From Xylanibacter muris (GTDB taxonomy: Bacteria > Bacteroidota > Bacteroidia > Bacteroidales > Bacteroidaceae), in NCBI RefSeq assembly GCF_013166605.1, contig NZ_JABKKF010000004.1, positions 186,001 to 250,000 of the forward strand: a stretch of DNA of 64,000 nt, given 5' to 3'. The notes below the pieces were generated by a model. It was not told the DNA's origin, ran no database searches, and was given only the letters and a program-made list of their open reading frames with translations. Below, piece by piece: positions 52,664 through 60,821 of this stretch (positions are counted from its first letter, which is position 1; each line of letters opens with the position of its first letter). A program made the translations under genes and the position numbers.

Positions 52664-54571
52664 CTATGAGGATATTCTCTCATTTATTCTTCTCAATATA
52701 TTGTCGTTTGTAGTCCTTATCACCTTCAAGTCACGCAACAGGCGCAACCTGAAACGCCACATCCTCAAATAAAAGAATATGCCTAACGGAAAGATTATGA
52801 ATGCCGCAACATTCATCCATCTCCGGCCGAAAGGCCGCGTATGGGCATGAGTGGCAATAATAGGATAATTATTCAGTTCGTTTATTATCACATGGTCACG
52901 TGAATTTGACAGGTCTTCTATTATCTGCTCCATCTCACTGTCTATTTCTTCTATAAGATGGTCTTCCCCTGTCCCGAAAAACACGTTGAAAGGATTTGGA
53001 GCCTTAAGCAGGCTGTTCTCGCGTGAATACGCCATTATCTCCTCCGTGATTCTGCTGAGCTTGCCTGAATCAGAGACATAGTCCGGTTCGGTAATCACCA
53101 CTTCCTTCCGGTATATGTTTCTGCTTTGGCGCAAACCCAATATCTTCGCCATCAGGCTCTTATACAGATCCATATTGAAAACGACAGAGTCCTTGTTCGC
53201 TTTATATGTGATAAATACGGCAAGCGGTGTAAGCACAAACAGCGATATGGTCTTTCCGAAGAAAACGGTCCATGTCCCGTCCCTCGCCATTTTCATTCCG
53301 GCATTGTCGAAGATAAAATGAATTATAAACACCAGCACAGACAATATCATAGGCACACCGAGACCTCCCTTACGTATGATCGCGCCCAATGGGGCGCCTA
53401 TAAAGAAGAACAGCAGGCATGTAAGGGAGACCGTTATCTTTGTGTACGCCTCTATCCTGTGTTTGCGCTCCGTACGGTTAAGCTCATTTGTATAAGCCCC
53501 TTTCATCTCCAAATTCGACTTCGCCATATTCACGTCATTCACCATAACACGCATCACATCCGCCTTTTCCTCTGATTGAAGACGCGCGAACAAGGTATCG
53601 GTGCTCACACTACCCCCTGAGCCTCTCTTTATCGCATTTATGGTGTCATTATGCGACAGACGAGAGTACGCATACATCATCCCGTTTTTCGACTGTTCAT
53701 AGAACGCATGCCCCACACTGTCGTTAAACTCACGTATGGAATCAAGGTCGTTGACTATCTGTCCAAGGCTTTTTGAACGCGCATCCGATGATATTCCCGA
53801 CGCTTCAGCCATATTGAAATCACCGTCAAAATCCAGCAATATTGTCTTTGAAACAAACGTCTCCCTCCTATATGGTATATTTGCACTCCCTGCAATATCC
53901 TGGGAATTCATGTTCTCGAACCACTCTCCGCTATGCAATGTCAGCATTAAATGCTTTTTCTCGGCCGTAGACTGAAGCATGCCTGAATCAGCAAGGATTA
54001 TCGTAGCATCATCATATCCTCCGTTAAGACGGTATATCATTATGCCATAGAGCATGCCTGTGCTCATATCCTTCTTCTGAACATACAGGTTACAGTTTGG
54101 AATGCCGTCATAGAACACCCCTTCCGGAATTTCCAGTTCCGGACTCTTCTGTTTCATGGAAAGCAGCAATTGATAAAAAGACTTGTTCGCCTCCGGACCG
54201 ATGACGTTCTGAAAATAAAACGAGCAGCAGGTGATAAGCGCGACTATCACTATCAAAGGACGGAAAGCCTGCATGAGAGATATTCCTGCGGCCTTGATTG
54301 CCGTGAGCTCGGAACTCTCACCCAAGTTACCGAAAGTGATAAGCGACGAAAGCAGGATAGCAAGAGGAAAAGCCTGAGGCACAAGCCATAAGCCCATATA
54401 CCAGAAAAACTGTGCGAGCACGTCCATTGTCAGTCCCTTGCCTATCAGCTCATCAACAAATCGCCATACGGCCTGCATCATCAGCACAAACAGACAGATA
54501 AAAAACGCCCCCGCAAACAACAGGGCAAAGTGCTTTATTATGAAGATATCTAATTTCTTTATGCGGAACAT
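52664..54571 (-). CDS. LptF/LptG (YjgP/YjgQ) family permease
   Basis: The protein has 635 residues, longer than the usual 360, because of an extended periplasmic part and a C-terminal extension with a further hydrophobic segment near 585-605. N-terminal helices (about 13-34, 60-83, 100-121) contain the family blocks DIFIIKHFALLFAGAFFICL, WLVPQAFPLAILLSSLITFG and LGESSELTAIKAAGISLMQA. After the periplasmic jelly-roll (about 130-375) come helices with FFFIGAPLGAIIRKGGLGVP. These permeases extract lipopolysaccharide from the inner membrane for transport with LptB. A weak TAATTTTG -7 element lies at 54611-54618. Confidence 0.88.
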   Translation of the reverse strand: MFRIKKLDIFIIKHFALLFAGAFFICLFVLMMQAVWRFVDELIGKGLTMDVLAQFFWYMGLWLVPQAFPLAILLSSLITFGNLGESSELTAIKAAGISLMQAFRPLIVIVALITCCSFYFQNVIGPEANKSFYQLLLSMKQKSPELEIPEGVFYDGIPNCNLYVQKKDMSTGMLYGIMIYRLNGGYDDATIILADSGMLQSTAEKKHLMLTLHSGEWFENMNSQDIAGSANIPYRRETFVSKTILLDFDGDFNMAEASGISSDARSKSLGQIVNDLDSIREFNDSVGHAFYEQSKNGMMYAYSRLSHNDTINAIKRGSGGSVSTDTLFARLQSEEKADVMRVMVNDVNMAKSNLEMKGAYTNELNRTERKHRIEAYTKITVSLTCLLFFFIGAPLGAIIRKGGLGVPMILSVLVFIIHFIFDNAGMKMARDGTWTVFFGKTISLFVLTPLAVFITYKANKDSVVFNMDLYKSLMAKILGLRQSRNIYRKEVVITEPDYVSDSGKLSRITEEIMAYSRENSLLKAPNPFNVFFGTGEDHLIEEIDSEMEQIIEDLSNSRDHVIINELNNYPIIATHAHTRPFGRRWMNVAAFIIFPLGIFFYLRMWRFRLRLLRDLKVIRTTNDNILRRINERISS

Positions 54572-54744
54572 TATAATATTCTAAGCTCACATTTAAGTGC
54601 ATCCAACATGCAAAATTACCACAAATAAGCGAGAGAACATATCTTTTTTCGTTTTTTTATTAAAATTTGCACGCCGGACAATGATTCCGCAGGAAGCGAC
54701 AGGTGTGAATTGCCGGCCCGTCAAGCCTCCGGAACAGACAAAGG

Positions 54745-55146
54745 CTAAATACCGCTTATACGATGGAGACGCTCTATATTGTTATCCCAAATATCCTCAA
54801 GAGCCTCTGTCTCGTCAGGCTCGGCATAGTCGGTGACAACAAGAGTCAGGCTGCCTGTAAGCTCACTTTTCTCTATACGCATCTCCATATAGGCTTCCGG
54901 ACATTCCTCATCATCAGCCCGGAACCTTATATATTCGTTCTTCTTTTTATCCAGAACGCAAAAGGTTATACTATGATGTTCCGTCCATTCCTCGCCCCAT
55001 GTGAAAACAAACGAGTTTTCATTATCCACATCCACATAATCCGCTATCCATTTCTGCAGTCCTGAGGCTTCACCTATCAGTCCCCAGACCATTGACGGGG
55101 ATTTTGCGGACAACTGATATTCTTTTCTGATTCTCTTTTTTTGCAT
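54745..55146 (-). CDS. START-like (SRPBCC) domain protein
   Basis: The protein has 133 residues from ATG 55146 (MQKKRIRKEYQLSAKS); another ATG three codons upstream is possible. The layout fits the Bacteroidota START-like proteins: a short strand, then SPSMVWGLIGEASGLQKWIA, DENSFVFTWGEEW-like strands, and a C-terminal helix (EALEDIWDNNIERLHRI). The fold has a hydrophobic pocket, but the ligand is unknown. It is a single gene upstream of, and divergent from, the tRNA with CAT anticodon. TATTTTTG (minus, 55200-55207) may be its -7 element. Confidence 0.7.
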   Translation of the reverse strand: MQKKRIRKEYQLSAKSPSMVWGLIGEASGLQKWIADYVDVDNENSFVFTWGEEWTEHHSITFCVLDKKKNEYIRFRADDEECPEAYMEMRIEKSELTGSLTLVVTDYAEPDETEALEDIWDNNIERLHRISGI

Positions 55147-55247
55147 GCTTGTCATTAAGGAATATTTGCTTTAAATCAACAGTATTATCGTTTCGTGTAC
55201 AAAAATACGATTATTTTAAGAAAAACATGAAAAAAGTCGGTTTTTTT

Positions 55248-55278
55248 TTTGCAAATCCAAATATTTACATTACCTTTG
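55248..55278 (+). promoter_or_regulatory. Promoter of the CAT-anticodon tRNA
   Basis: TTTG at 55248-55251, 19 bp, TACCTTTG at 55271-55278. The same -7 octamer precedes tRNA-Lys. Confidence 0.7.
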
Positions 55279-55296
55279 CACCCGCAAAACAACGAT

Positions 55297-55370
55297 GGCG
55301 GGATAGCTCAGCTGGTTAGAGCGTCGGATTCATAATCCGGAGGTCGAGGGATCGTGACCCCCTCCCGCTA
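55297..55370 (+). tRNA. tRNA with CAT anticodon (elongator Met, or Ile2)
   Basis: The cloverleaf folds with acceptor GGCGGGA/TCCCGCT (first pair G-U), D arm GCTC/GAGC, anticodon stem TCGGA/TCCGG with loop TTCATAA, and T stem GAGGG/CCCCC with one A-C mismatch. The T loop reads ATCGTGA rather than the usual TTCGANN. CCA is not encoded. It is not an initiator by its D-arm and acceptor end; whether it is Met or lysidine-modified Ile cannot be read with certainty. Confidence 0.85.
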
Positions 55371-55371
55371 C

Positions 55372-55413
55372 AAAAAAGGAATCCTGATTTTCGAGGATTC
55401 CTTTTTTGTTTTT
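55372..55413 (+). terminator. Terminator after the tRNA
   Basis: AAAAAAGGAATCCT (55372-55385) pairs exactly with 55394-55407 around an 8-nt loop, ending in TTTTTT-G-TTTTT. Confidence 0.9.
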
Positions 55414-55499
55414 AAGGAAAAGACATTACCGCCACTTCATTCATTTTGGGGAAGAGCGACATTATGGGGCAGCTGATATTATCTGTGTTTTGCCAAATT

Positions 55500-56435
55500 T
55501 TATAATTTTTCTATGTCTGCAACAGGCAGTCCTGTATACTTGGCTATGATTTCAACAGGCAGTCCGTCGTTTTTCATGCCACGGGCAATTTCAATACTTT
55601 TATTGAAGGCCCCTTCGGTTCTTCCTTCAGCTTTTCCCTTGGTAATCCCCTCGGCAATCCCTTCAGCCCTACCTTCTGCTCTTCCTTCAGCCCTACCTTC
55701 TGCTCTTCCTTCAGCTCTTTCCGTAAAGATATTGTCCCGGAGGATTACGATATTGTCAAGATGCCGGTAGTATGCAGACAGTTCATCCTTTGTCATGCGT
55801 TCCAGTTTCAGATGCTCGCGCACTTTGTCAAGTCCCGGTGCAGTTGCGTCTGAAGTAACCTCTCCTGTGTTCAGATAGTAAATCCATTGCTCCAGTGGTG
55901 TCTTTGCCACGGTATTGAAGTCGTTCACTTTGAGGATGTAATATTCCGGATACAGCTGGCTTACGGTGTCAACCTTGAAGGTCTGTTTCTGGAACGGCGA
56001 AAGGTTCAGAATCTCTCCGTTGTGTATTCCCCGGAACTCCGTCCTTCCCCGGTATACCGTGTCGGTTCCTGCGCCGAGCGAGAAATATACGATGTTTATA
56101 CTGTATATCTTCCTTATCTTCTGATAGCCCTCTCCCCGGTTTATGTATTCGGTCACCAGCTTGGATGTCCCGAACAACATTCTCTGGAAATATGCGTATT
56201 CGTTGTTGTTCTGTATTTCTATAAGAAACAGGTCTCCCTTTTCGTTCTCCGCAAGCATGTCCACCCGGTTGTACTTGTCATACTCATCCTCCTGATTGCT
56301 TTCACTTTCAAGCAGCTTGCATATTGTGATTTTTTCTTTGAGCAATGTTGTCAGCAGTCCTTCGAGCACCCCGAAGTTGGCCTTGTTGCGCAAAAGCCGT
56401 TTCATTGCCCAATCGAATCGTATGTAGTTTGCCAT
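55500..56435 (-). CDS. Rpn/PD-(D/E)XK family nuclease-transposase, intact
   Basis: The protein has 311 residues from ATG 56435 (MANYIRFDWAMKRLLRNKAN); the longer frame to 56483 starts upstream of the -7 element and is rejected. It belongs to the PDDEXK_2 (Rpn-like recombination-promoting nuclease) family: NRVDMLAENEKGDLFLIEIQ carries the nuclease Asp and the E-x-Q core, then YFQRMLFGTSKLVTEYINRG and YSINIVYFSLG. The C-terminal part has tandem RAEG tetrapeptide repeats (about 240-265) that vary in number between copies. A broken paralogue lies at 28272-29136. Known Rpn proteins promote RecA-independent recombination; mobility of this copy is unproven. Confidence 0.88.
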   Translation of the reverse strand: MANYIRFDWAMKRLLRNKANFGVLEGLLTTLLKEKITICKLLESESNQEDEYDKYNRVDMLAENEKGDLFLIEIQNNNEYAYFQRMLFGTSKLVTEYINRGEGYQKIRKIYSINIVYFSLGAGTDTVYRGRTEFRGIHNGEILNLSPFQKQTFKVDTVSQLYPEYYILKVNDFNTVAKTPLEQWIYYLNTGEVTSDATAPGLDKVREHLKLERMTKDELSAYYRHLDNIVILRDNIFTERAEGRAEGRAEGRAEGRAEGIAEGITKGKAEGRTEGAFNKSIEIARGMKNDGLPVEIIAKYTGLPVADIEKL

Positions 56436-56452
56436 AGTCCTTTGTTTTTGTG

Positions 56453-56484
56453 CAAAGATAACTGTTAAATGTGAGAAATCCAAG
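56453..56484 (-). promoter_or_regulatory. Promoter of the intact Rpn-type gene
   Basis: On the minus strand CTTG (56484-56481), 20 bp, TATCTTTG (56460-56453). The same elements precede the broken copy at 28235-28266. Its position fixes the start codon at 56435. Confidence 0.65.
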
Positions 56485-56734
56485 ATTTATCATGTTTTAA
56501 TTTGATATACAAGTGAAAGGGACTCATGGAACACGAACAGGAATCACATTGCCCAAAATCATCATGCCCACGTCCGGGCCGTAGCCCAGACCACACAACA
56601 GGAAGGCAGCAGCAGGCATTTCGCAACATTTATTCACGACTAACCACAAAACACACCTGCCGTTTTACCGTTTAACCGCAAAAAGCATTAAATTTGCAGT
56701 GCTTTTAATTCAAAATTCAAAACCTTTAAAAATC

Positions 56735-57400
56735 ATGGCACGTAAAATCAAATTCAGCGTACACCGCAATCCGTTGAAAGACACGGAAGGCCAGACCACC
56801 TATCAGGTGCGTCACGAGAGTTATTACACAGCAAACAGCACCGACCTCAAGGAACATCTCAAGCAGCACGGCCTGTTGCGCCCGGAGGTGATGGAAATGA
56901 CTCTCGACGTATTAAAAGAGGAAATCATCGAATTTCTTACCGACAACAAACGGCTGCATATCAACGGATTCGGCACATTTTACCTGAAAGTGGGATTCAA
57001 AAAGCAGCACGACGAAACAGGAAACGAACAAAAACCGCATTTCACTAATCCGGCCGACATCACCGGACACGACATCGGCATAGAAACAATAGGATTCATA
57101 CCAGACAAGAGTTTCCTCAACATGCTGAACGACAACGAATACGGATTCGAGAACATGACCGGACGAGGTAGAGTGGGACACTCAAAGACGTATAAAAGGG
57201 AGGAAATAATACAGCTGATAGACAGCCACCTTGATGAACACGGAGTGATAACCCGGCAAGACTTGATAAGGAAGTTCGGACTGACAAAACATGCCGCCAT
57301 CAAATTGCTTGAGAGCCTCACATCCGCGCCTGACGCTTTTTTAAGCACACAAAAAATCGGATGCACGTTTATATACCACCGGCGTTCAAAAAAAGAATAG
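56735..57400 (+). CDS. HU-like DNA-binding protein with winged-helix C-terminus
   Basis: The protein has 221 residues from ATG 56735 (MARKIKFSVHRNPLKDTEGQ); an ATG at 56699 lies too close to the -7 element TAAATTTG (56689-56696) to be used. The N-terminal ~125 residues match the HU/IHF-like domain family of Bacteroidota (LLRPEVMEMTLDVLKEEIIE, RLHINGFGTFYLKVGF). The C-terminal part (about 152-215, YKREEIIQLIDSHLDEHGVI and RQDLIRKFGLTKHAAIKLLE) looks like a winged helix. Chromosome organisation or gene regulation is likely. Confidence 0.8.
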   Translation: MARKIKFSVHRNPLKDTEGQTTYQVRHESYYTANSTDLKEHLKQHGLLRPEVMEMTLDVLKEEIIEFLTDNKRLHINGFGTFYLKVGFKKQHDETGNEQKPHFTNPADITGHDIGIETIGFIPDKSFLNMLNDNEYGFENMTGRGRVGHSKTYKREEIIQLIDSHLDEHGVITRQDLIRKFGLTKHAAIKLLESLTSAPDAFLSTQKIGCTFIYHRRSKKE

Positions 57401-57457
57401 CGTACGTTTTTAATTCAAAACGTACAATCACAGACTTGAAAGTGCCTGTTCGCAGAC

Positions 57458-57522
57458 CTTCCGACTACAGCCGGAAAAGCTTCCGACTTAAGTCAGACAC
57501 CTTTCCGACTTAAGTCGGAAGG
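57458..57522. repeat. Three related TTCCGACT palindromic units
   Basis: Units CCTTCCGACTACAGCCGGAA (57458-57477), CTTCCGACTTAAGTCAGA (57480-57497) and CTTTCCGACTTAAGTCGGAA (57501-57520) are variants of one dyad; the last is a perfect palindrome over TTCCGACTTAAGTCGGAA. They lie about 21 bp apart. Confidence 0.6.
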
Positions 57523-57549
57523 TTTTGCACCAGCCTGTTTGCGATTGAC

Positions 57550-57584
57550 CAACGGTCTGTTTTCAATTTGAGAACAGACCGTTG
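57550..57584. terminator. Terminator of the HU-like gene
   Basis: Bases 57550-57564 pair with 57570-57584 (15 bp, one mismatch) around an AATTT loop. Only a short T-rich tail follows, so the assignment rests mostly on position and stem. Confidence 0.55.
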
Positions 57585-57672
57585 TCATTTCATCCGCATC
57601 CCCTTCCGCAAACGCGCATTTTGGGGTAAATCAAGTAAAAAGCCGGCCGCATAACATTTTTCTTATAAATAT

Positions 57673-57703
57673 GTTGCGCTGTCGCCTGTTTTTAGTATCT
57701 TTG
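57673..57703 (+). promoter_or_regulatory. Promoter of purH and possibly the mre operon
   Basis: GTTG at 57673-57676, 19 bp, TATCTTTG at 57696-57703; the purH ATG follows 41 bp later. Confidence 0.65.
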
Positions 57704-57744
57704 CAACCCAAACAGATTTTTCATATATATAATGTTATAGACAC

Positions 57745-58338
57745 ATGGCAGGAACAAAGCAAATTAAAACCGCATTAATCTCAGTTTATCACAAAGATGG
57801 CTTGGACGAATTGTTGAAAAAGTTAAACGAAGAGGGTGTTGAATTCCTATCCACAGGAGGTACGCAGAGCTTTATCGAGTCGCTCGGCTACAAGTGCCGG
57901 AAAGTGGAGGACGTGACAACATATCCTTCCATACTCGGTGGAAGAGTGAAGACCCTTCACCCGAAAATATTCGGAGGCATTCTCGGACGCCGCGACAACG
58001 AGGGCGACCAGGAACAGATGAAACAGTACGAAATACCTGCCATTGACCTTGTCATAGTAGACCTCTATCCCTTCGAGGACACAGTGGCAAGCGGAGCTTC
58101 GGATGCAGACATCATCGAAAAGATAGACATAGGCGGAATATCACTTATCCGTGCCGGTGCAAAGAATTTCAATGATGTTGTCATCGTGCCGAGCAAGGCC
58201 GAATACGGTGTCCTCCTCGACATCCTCGAAAAGAAAGGAGCAAACACGGATATAGAAGACCGTAAGATGCTTGCCGGACGTGCCTTCGGTGTGAGCAGCC
58301 ATTACGACACGGCCATCCACAACTGGTTCACAAAATAA
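57745..58338 (+). CDS. purH: IMP cyclohydrolase (stand-alone PurH N-terminal domain)
   Basis: The protein has 197 residues and equals the IMPCH domain of bifunctional PurH (usually about 510 residues); it stops at the domain border (HYDTAIHNWFTK). It closes FAICAR to IMP, the last step of purine synthesis. The active-site set is complete: RVKTLHP (Lys), DLYPFEDTV (Tyr), and IDIGGISLIRAGAKNF (Asp and Lys). The AICAR transformylase half is absent, so that activity must come from another gene. No frameshift remnant of it follows: mreB begins 39 bp downstream. Confidence 0.9.
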   Translation: MAGTKQIKTALISVYHKDGLDELLKKLNEEGVEFLSTGGTQSFIESLGYKCRKVEDVTTYPSILGGRVKTLHPKIFGGILGRRDNEGDQEQMKQYEIPAIDLVIVDLYPFEDTVASGASDADIIEKIDIGGISLIRAGAKNFNDVVIVPSKAEYGVLLDILEKKGANTDIEDRKMLAGRAFGVSSHYDTAIHNWFTK

Positions 58339-58377
58339 TCAGCACATCCCCGCAACCCGTAAACCAACAATTTCAAA

Positions 58378-59400
58378 ATGGGATTTTTTTCATTCGTTCA
58401 AGAGATTGCGATGGATCTTGGCACAGCCAACACCATCATTATCAGTGATGATAAAATTGTAGTCGACGAGCCTTCCGTAGTTGCCTTAGACCGCCGTACC
58501 GACAAAATGATTGCCGTAGGCGAAAAGGCAAAAATGATGTATGAGAAGACACATGACAACATACGGACCATACGCCCCCTGCGCGACGGTGTGATAGCAG
58601 ACTTCTCAGCCTGCGAGCAGATGATGCGCGGACTTATAAAAATGGTGCATACGGGCAACCGTATGTTCTCACCGTCTCTCAGAATGGTCATCGGTGTTCC
58701 GTCAGGCTCAACAGAGGTGGAGCTTCGCGCCGTACGCGATTCGGCCGAGCATGCCGACGGACGTGACGTATATCTGATATTTGAACCTATGGCCGCAGCC
58801 ATAGGAATCGGCATTGACGTAGAGGCTCCCGAGGGCAACATGATTGTCGACATAGGCGGAGGCTCCACCGAGATTGCCGTGATTTCTCTCGGAGGCATTG
58901 TCAGCAACAACTCCATACGCACAGCCGGCGACGACCTCACAGCCGACATCCAGGAATACATGAGCAGGCAACACAATGTGAAAGTGAGCGAACGAATGGC
59001 GGAGCGAATAAAAATACATGTGGGATCCGCACTCACCGACCTTGGCGACGAGGCACCGGAAGACTATGTCGTACATGGCCCGAACCGCATCACCGCCCTT
59101 CCCATGGAGGTGCCTGTATGCTATCAGGAAATAGCGCACTGTCTTGACAAGACAATAGCAAAGATTGAGAACGCCGTATTGTCTGCCCTGGAACAGACGC
59201 CTCCGGAGCTTTATGCAGACATCGTGAAGAACGGTATCTATCTGAGCGGAGGAGGAGCATTGCTCCGCGGTCTTGACAAGAGGCTGAAAGACAAGATAAA
59301 CATAACGTTCCATATTGCCGAGGATCCGCTGCACAGCGTGGCAAAAGGCGCAGGTATCGCCCTCAAGAACGTCAACCGTTTCTCTTTCCTGATGAGATAA
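58378..59400 (+). CDS. mreB: Rod shape-determining protein MreB
   Basis: The protein has 340 residues, the usual length. It is a bacterial actin that forms membrane-bound filaments and guides the elongation machinery. Nucleotide-binding blocks are MDLGTANTIIISDDKIVVDE (phosphate 1), MIVDIGGGSTEIAVISLGG (phosphate 2) and GIYLSGGGALLRGLDK (adenosine). It is the first gene of the mreB-mreC-mreD-mrdA-rodA run. Confidence 0.97.
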   Translation: MGFFSFVQEIAMDLGTANTIIISDDKIVVDEPSVVALDRRTDKMIAVGEKAKMMYEKTHDNIRTIRPLRDGVIADFSACEQMMRGLIKMVHTGNRMFSPSLRMVIGVPSGSTEVELRAVRDSAEHADGRDVYLIFEPMAAAIGIGIDVEAPEGNMIVDIGGGSTEIAVISLGGIVSNNSIRTAGDDLTADIQEYMSRQHNVKVSERMAERIKIHVGSALTDLGDEAPEDYVVHGPNRITALPMEVPVCYQEIAHCLDKTIAKIENAVLSALEQTPPELYADIVKNGIYLSGGGALLRGLDKRLKDKINITFHIAEDPLHSVAKGAGIALKNVNRFSFLMR

Positions 59401-59421
59401 GGGGAAAAGGCGTAAAGAACC

Positions 59422-60300
59422 ATGCACAACTTAATTGAATTTATTACAAAACAATACCACTGGCTACTTTTCATTTTCCTGGAAGTAGTCAGTGTGGTTT
59501 TGTTGTTCCAGTACAACAACTATCAGAGTAGCGTGTGGTTTACATCCGCCAATGCCGTAACGGGCAAGATATACGAATGGAGTTCCGCCATTGAATCCTA
59601 CTTGTCACTGACGCATGTAAACAAAGAATTAACCCTCCGCAACTTCCACCTTGAACGCCAGCTCAACCAGCTTTCACGCCTCTACGGAGAACTTACGGAA
59701 GACACTACGGCGGCTGAACGTGCAGGCCTGAGAATACTCGAACAATACAGCCTTGTTCCCGCCAAAGTCATAAGCAATACCATCGACAGGCCGGACAACC
59801 TAATTACAATAGACAAAGGACGTGCCGACGGAGTGGAAACGGACATGGGAGTGGCGTGCGGAAACGGAATAGTAGGAATCGTATATCTCGTATCCGAACA
59901 CTATTCGATAGTGATGCCCGTACTCAACACACATTCCCGAATAAGCTGCTCTATCAGAAAAAGAGGATATTTCGGATATCTCAAATGGAACGGTGGGGCA
60001 AGCGACATTGCATACGTGGAGGATGTGCCGCGACACGCCCATTTCAAACGCGGCGACTGGGTGGAGACAAGCGGATACTCGTCTATTTTCCCCGCCGGTG
60101 TTCTCGTGGGCAAAATAGTGGAGGTATATAATTCAAGCGACGGCCTGTCGTATAAACTGAAGGTACATCTCACGACCGACTTCGGCAACCTGCGCGACGT
60201 ATGTGTAATCAACGACAGGACCATCGCAGAAAGGGCAAAGCTGCTTGAGGCCGCACGTGATTCGATACGGCAGAATTCGGGAGCGGCAATAACAAAATAG
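59422..60300 (+). CDS. mreC: Rod shape-determining protein MreC
   Basis: The protein has 292 residues: one N-terminal membrane helix (about 12-32), a coiled coil (about 60-95), and the periplasmic beta domains with VISNTIDRPDNLITIDKGRA, GVACGNGIVGIVYLVSEHYS and WVETSGYSSIFPAGVLVGKI. It links MreB to PBP2 in the elongasome. It starts 21 bp after mreB. Confidence 0.95.
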   Translation: MHNLIEFITKQYHWLLFIFLEVVSVVLLFQYNNYQSSVWFTSANAVTGKIYEWSSAIESYLSLTHVNKELTLRNFHLERQLNQLSRLYGELTEDTTAAERAGLRILEQYSLVPAKVISNTIDRPDNLITIDKGRADGVETDMGVACGNGIVGIVYLVSEHYSIVMPVLNTHSRISCSIRKRGYFGYLKWNGGASDIAYVEDVPRHAHFKRGDWVETSGYSSIFPAGVLVGKIVEVYNSSDGLSYKLKVHLTTDFGNLRDVCVINDRTIAERAKLLEAARDSIRQNSGAAITK

Positions 60301-60311
60301 CAAACGCGGAT

Positions 60312-60821
60312 ATGATAACGGAATTCATGAAAAAACTGACACTGTTCTGTATACTGTGCCTCACACAAGTGCTGGTGCTCAACAATATCCATCTGTTCAA
60401 CTGCGCCACACCGTTGCTCTATGTCTTTTTCATCCTTACAATGCCGTACAACTATCCCAAATGGGGCATCTTACTGTGGAGCTTTACGCTTGGCATAACC
60501 ACAGACACATTTACCAATACCCCGGGCGTTGCGGCGGCATCACTGACTGTCATCGGAGCGATACAGCCGTATCTGCTCACACTTTTCATACAGAGAGACG
60601 AAAGGAACGAACAGACAAGCGTAATACCGGCAATGAATACAATCGGTGCCATGAAATACACTTTCTACACCATTATCATGGTACTTGTATACACCATAAT
60701 ATATTTCACCCTGGAAACACTATGCTTCTTCAACTGGCAGCACTGGCTTGAATGTATCCTCGGCAGCACTGTCATTACCACAACGCTCATACTCACCTTA
60801 GAAAGCCTGAGAAAGAAGTGA
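60312..60821 (+). CDS. mreD: Rod shape-determining protein MreD
   Basis: The protein has 169 residues, nearly all hydrophobic, with about five to six membrane helices, as expected for MreD. FTNTPGVAAASLTVIGAIQP is the family-like loop and helix. It starts 11 bp after mreC, and its stop codon overlaps the GTG start of mrdA. Confidence 0.88.
   Translation: MITEFMKKLTLFCILCLTQVLVLNNIHLFNCATPLLYVFFILTMPYNYPKWGILLWSFTLGITTDTFTNTPGVAAASLTVIGAIQPYLLTLFIQRDERNEQTSVIPAMNTIGAMKYTFYTIIMVLVYTIIYFTLETLCFFNWQHWLECILGSTVITTTLILTLESLRKK

Larger units (their letters stand above)
57401..57744. other. Intergenic region with three palindromes and a terminator
   Basis: No gene is supported. It holds three imperfect TTCCGACT-type palindromes (57458-57522), a terminator hairpin (57550-57584) and the purH promoter (57673-57703). 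Confidence 0.7.
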
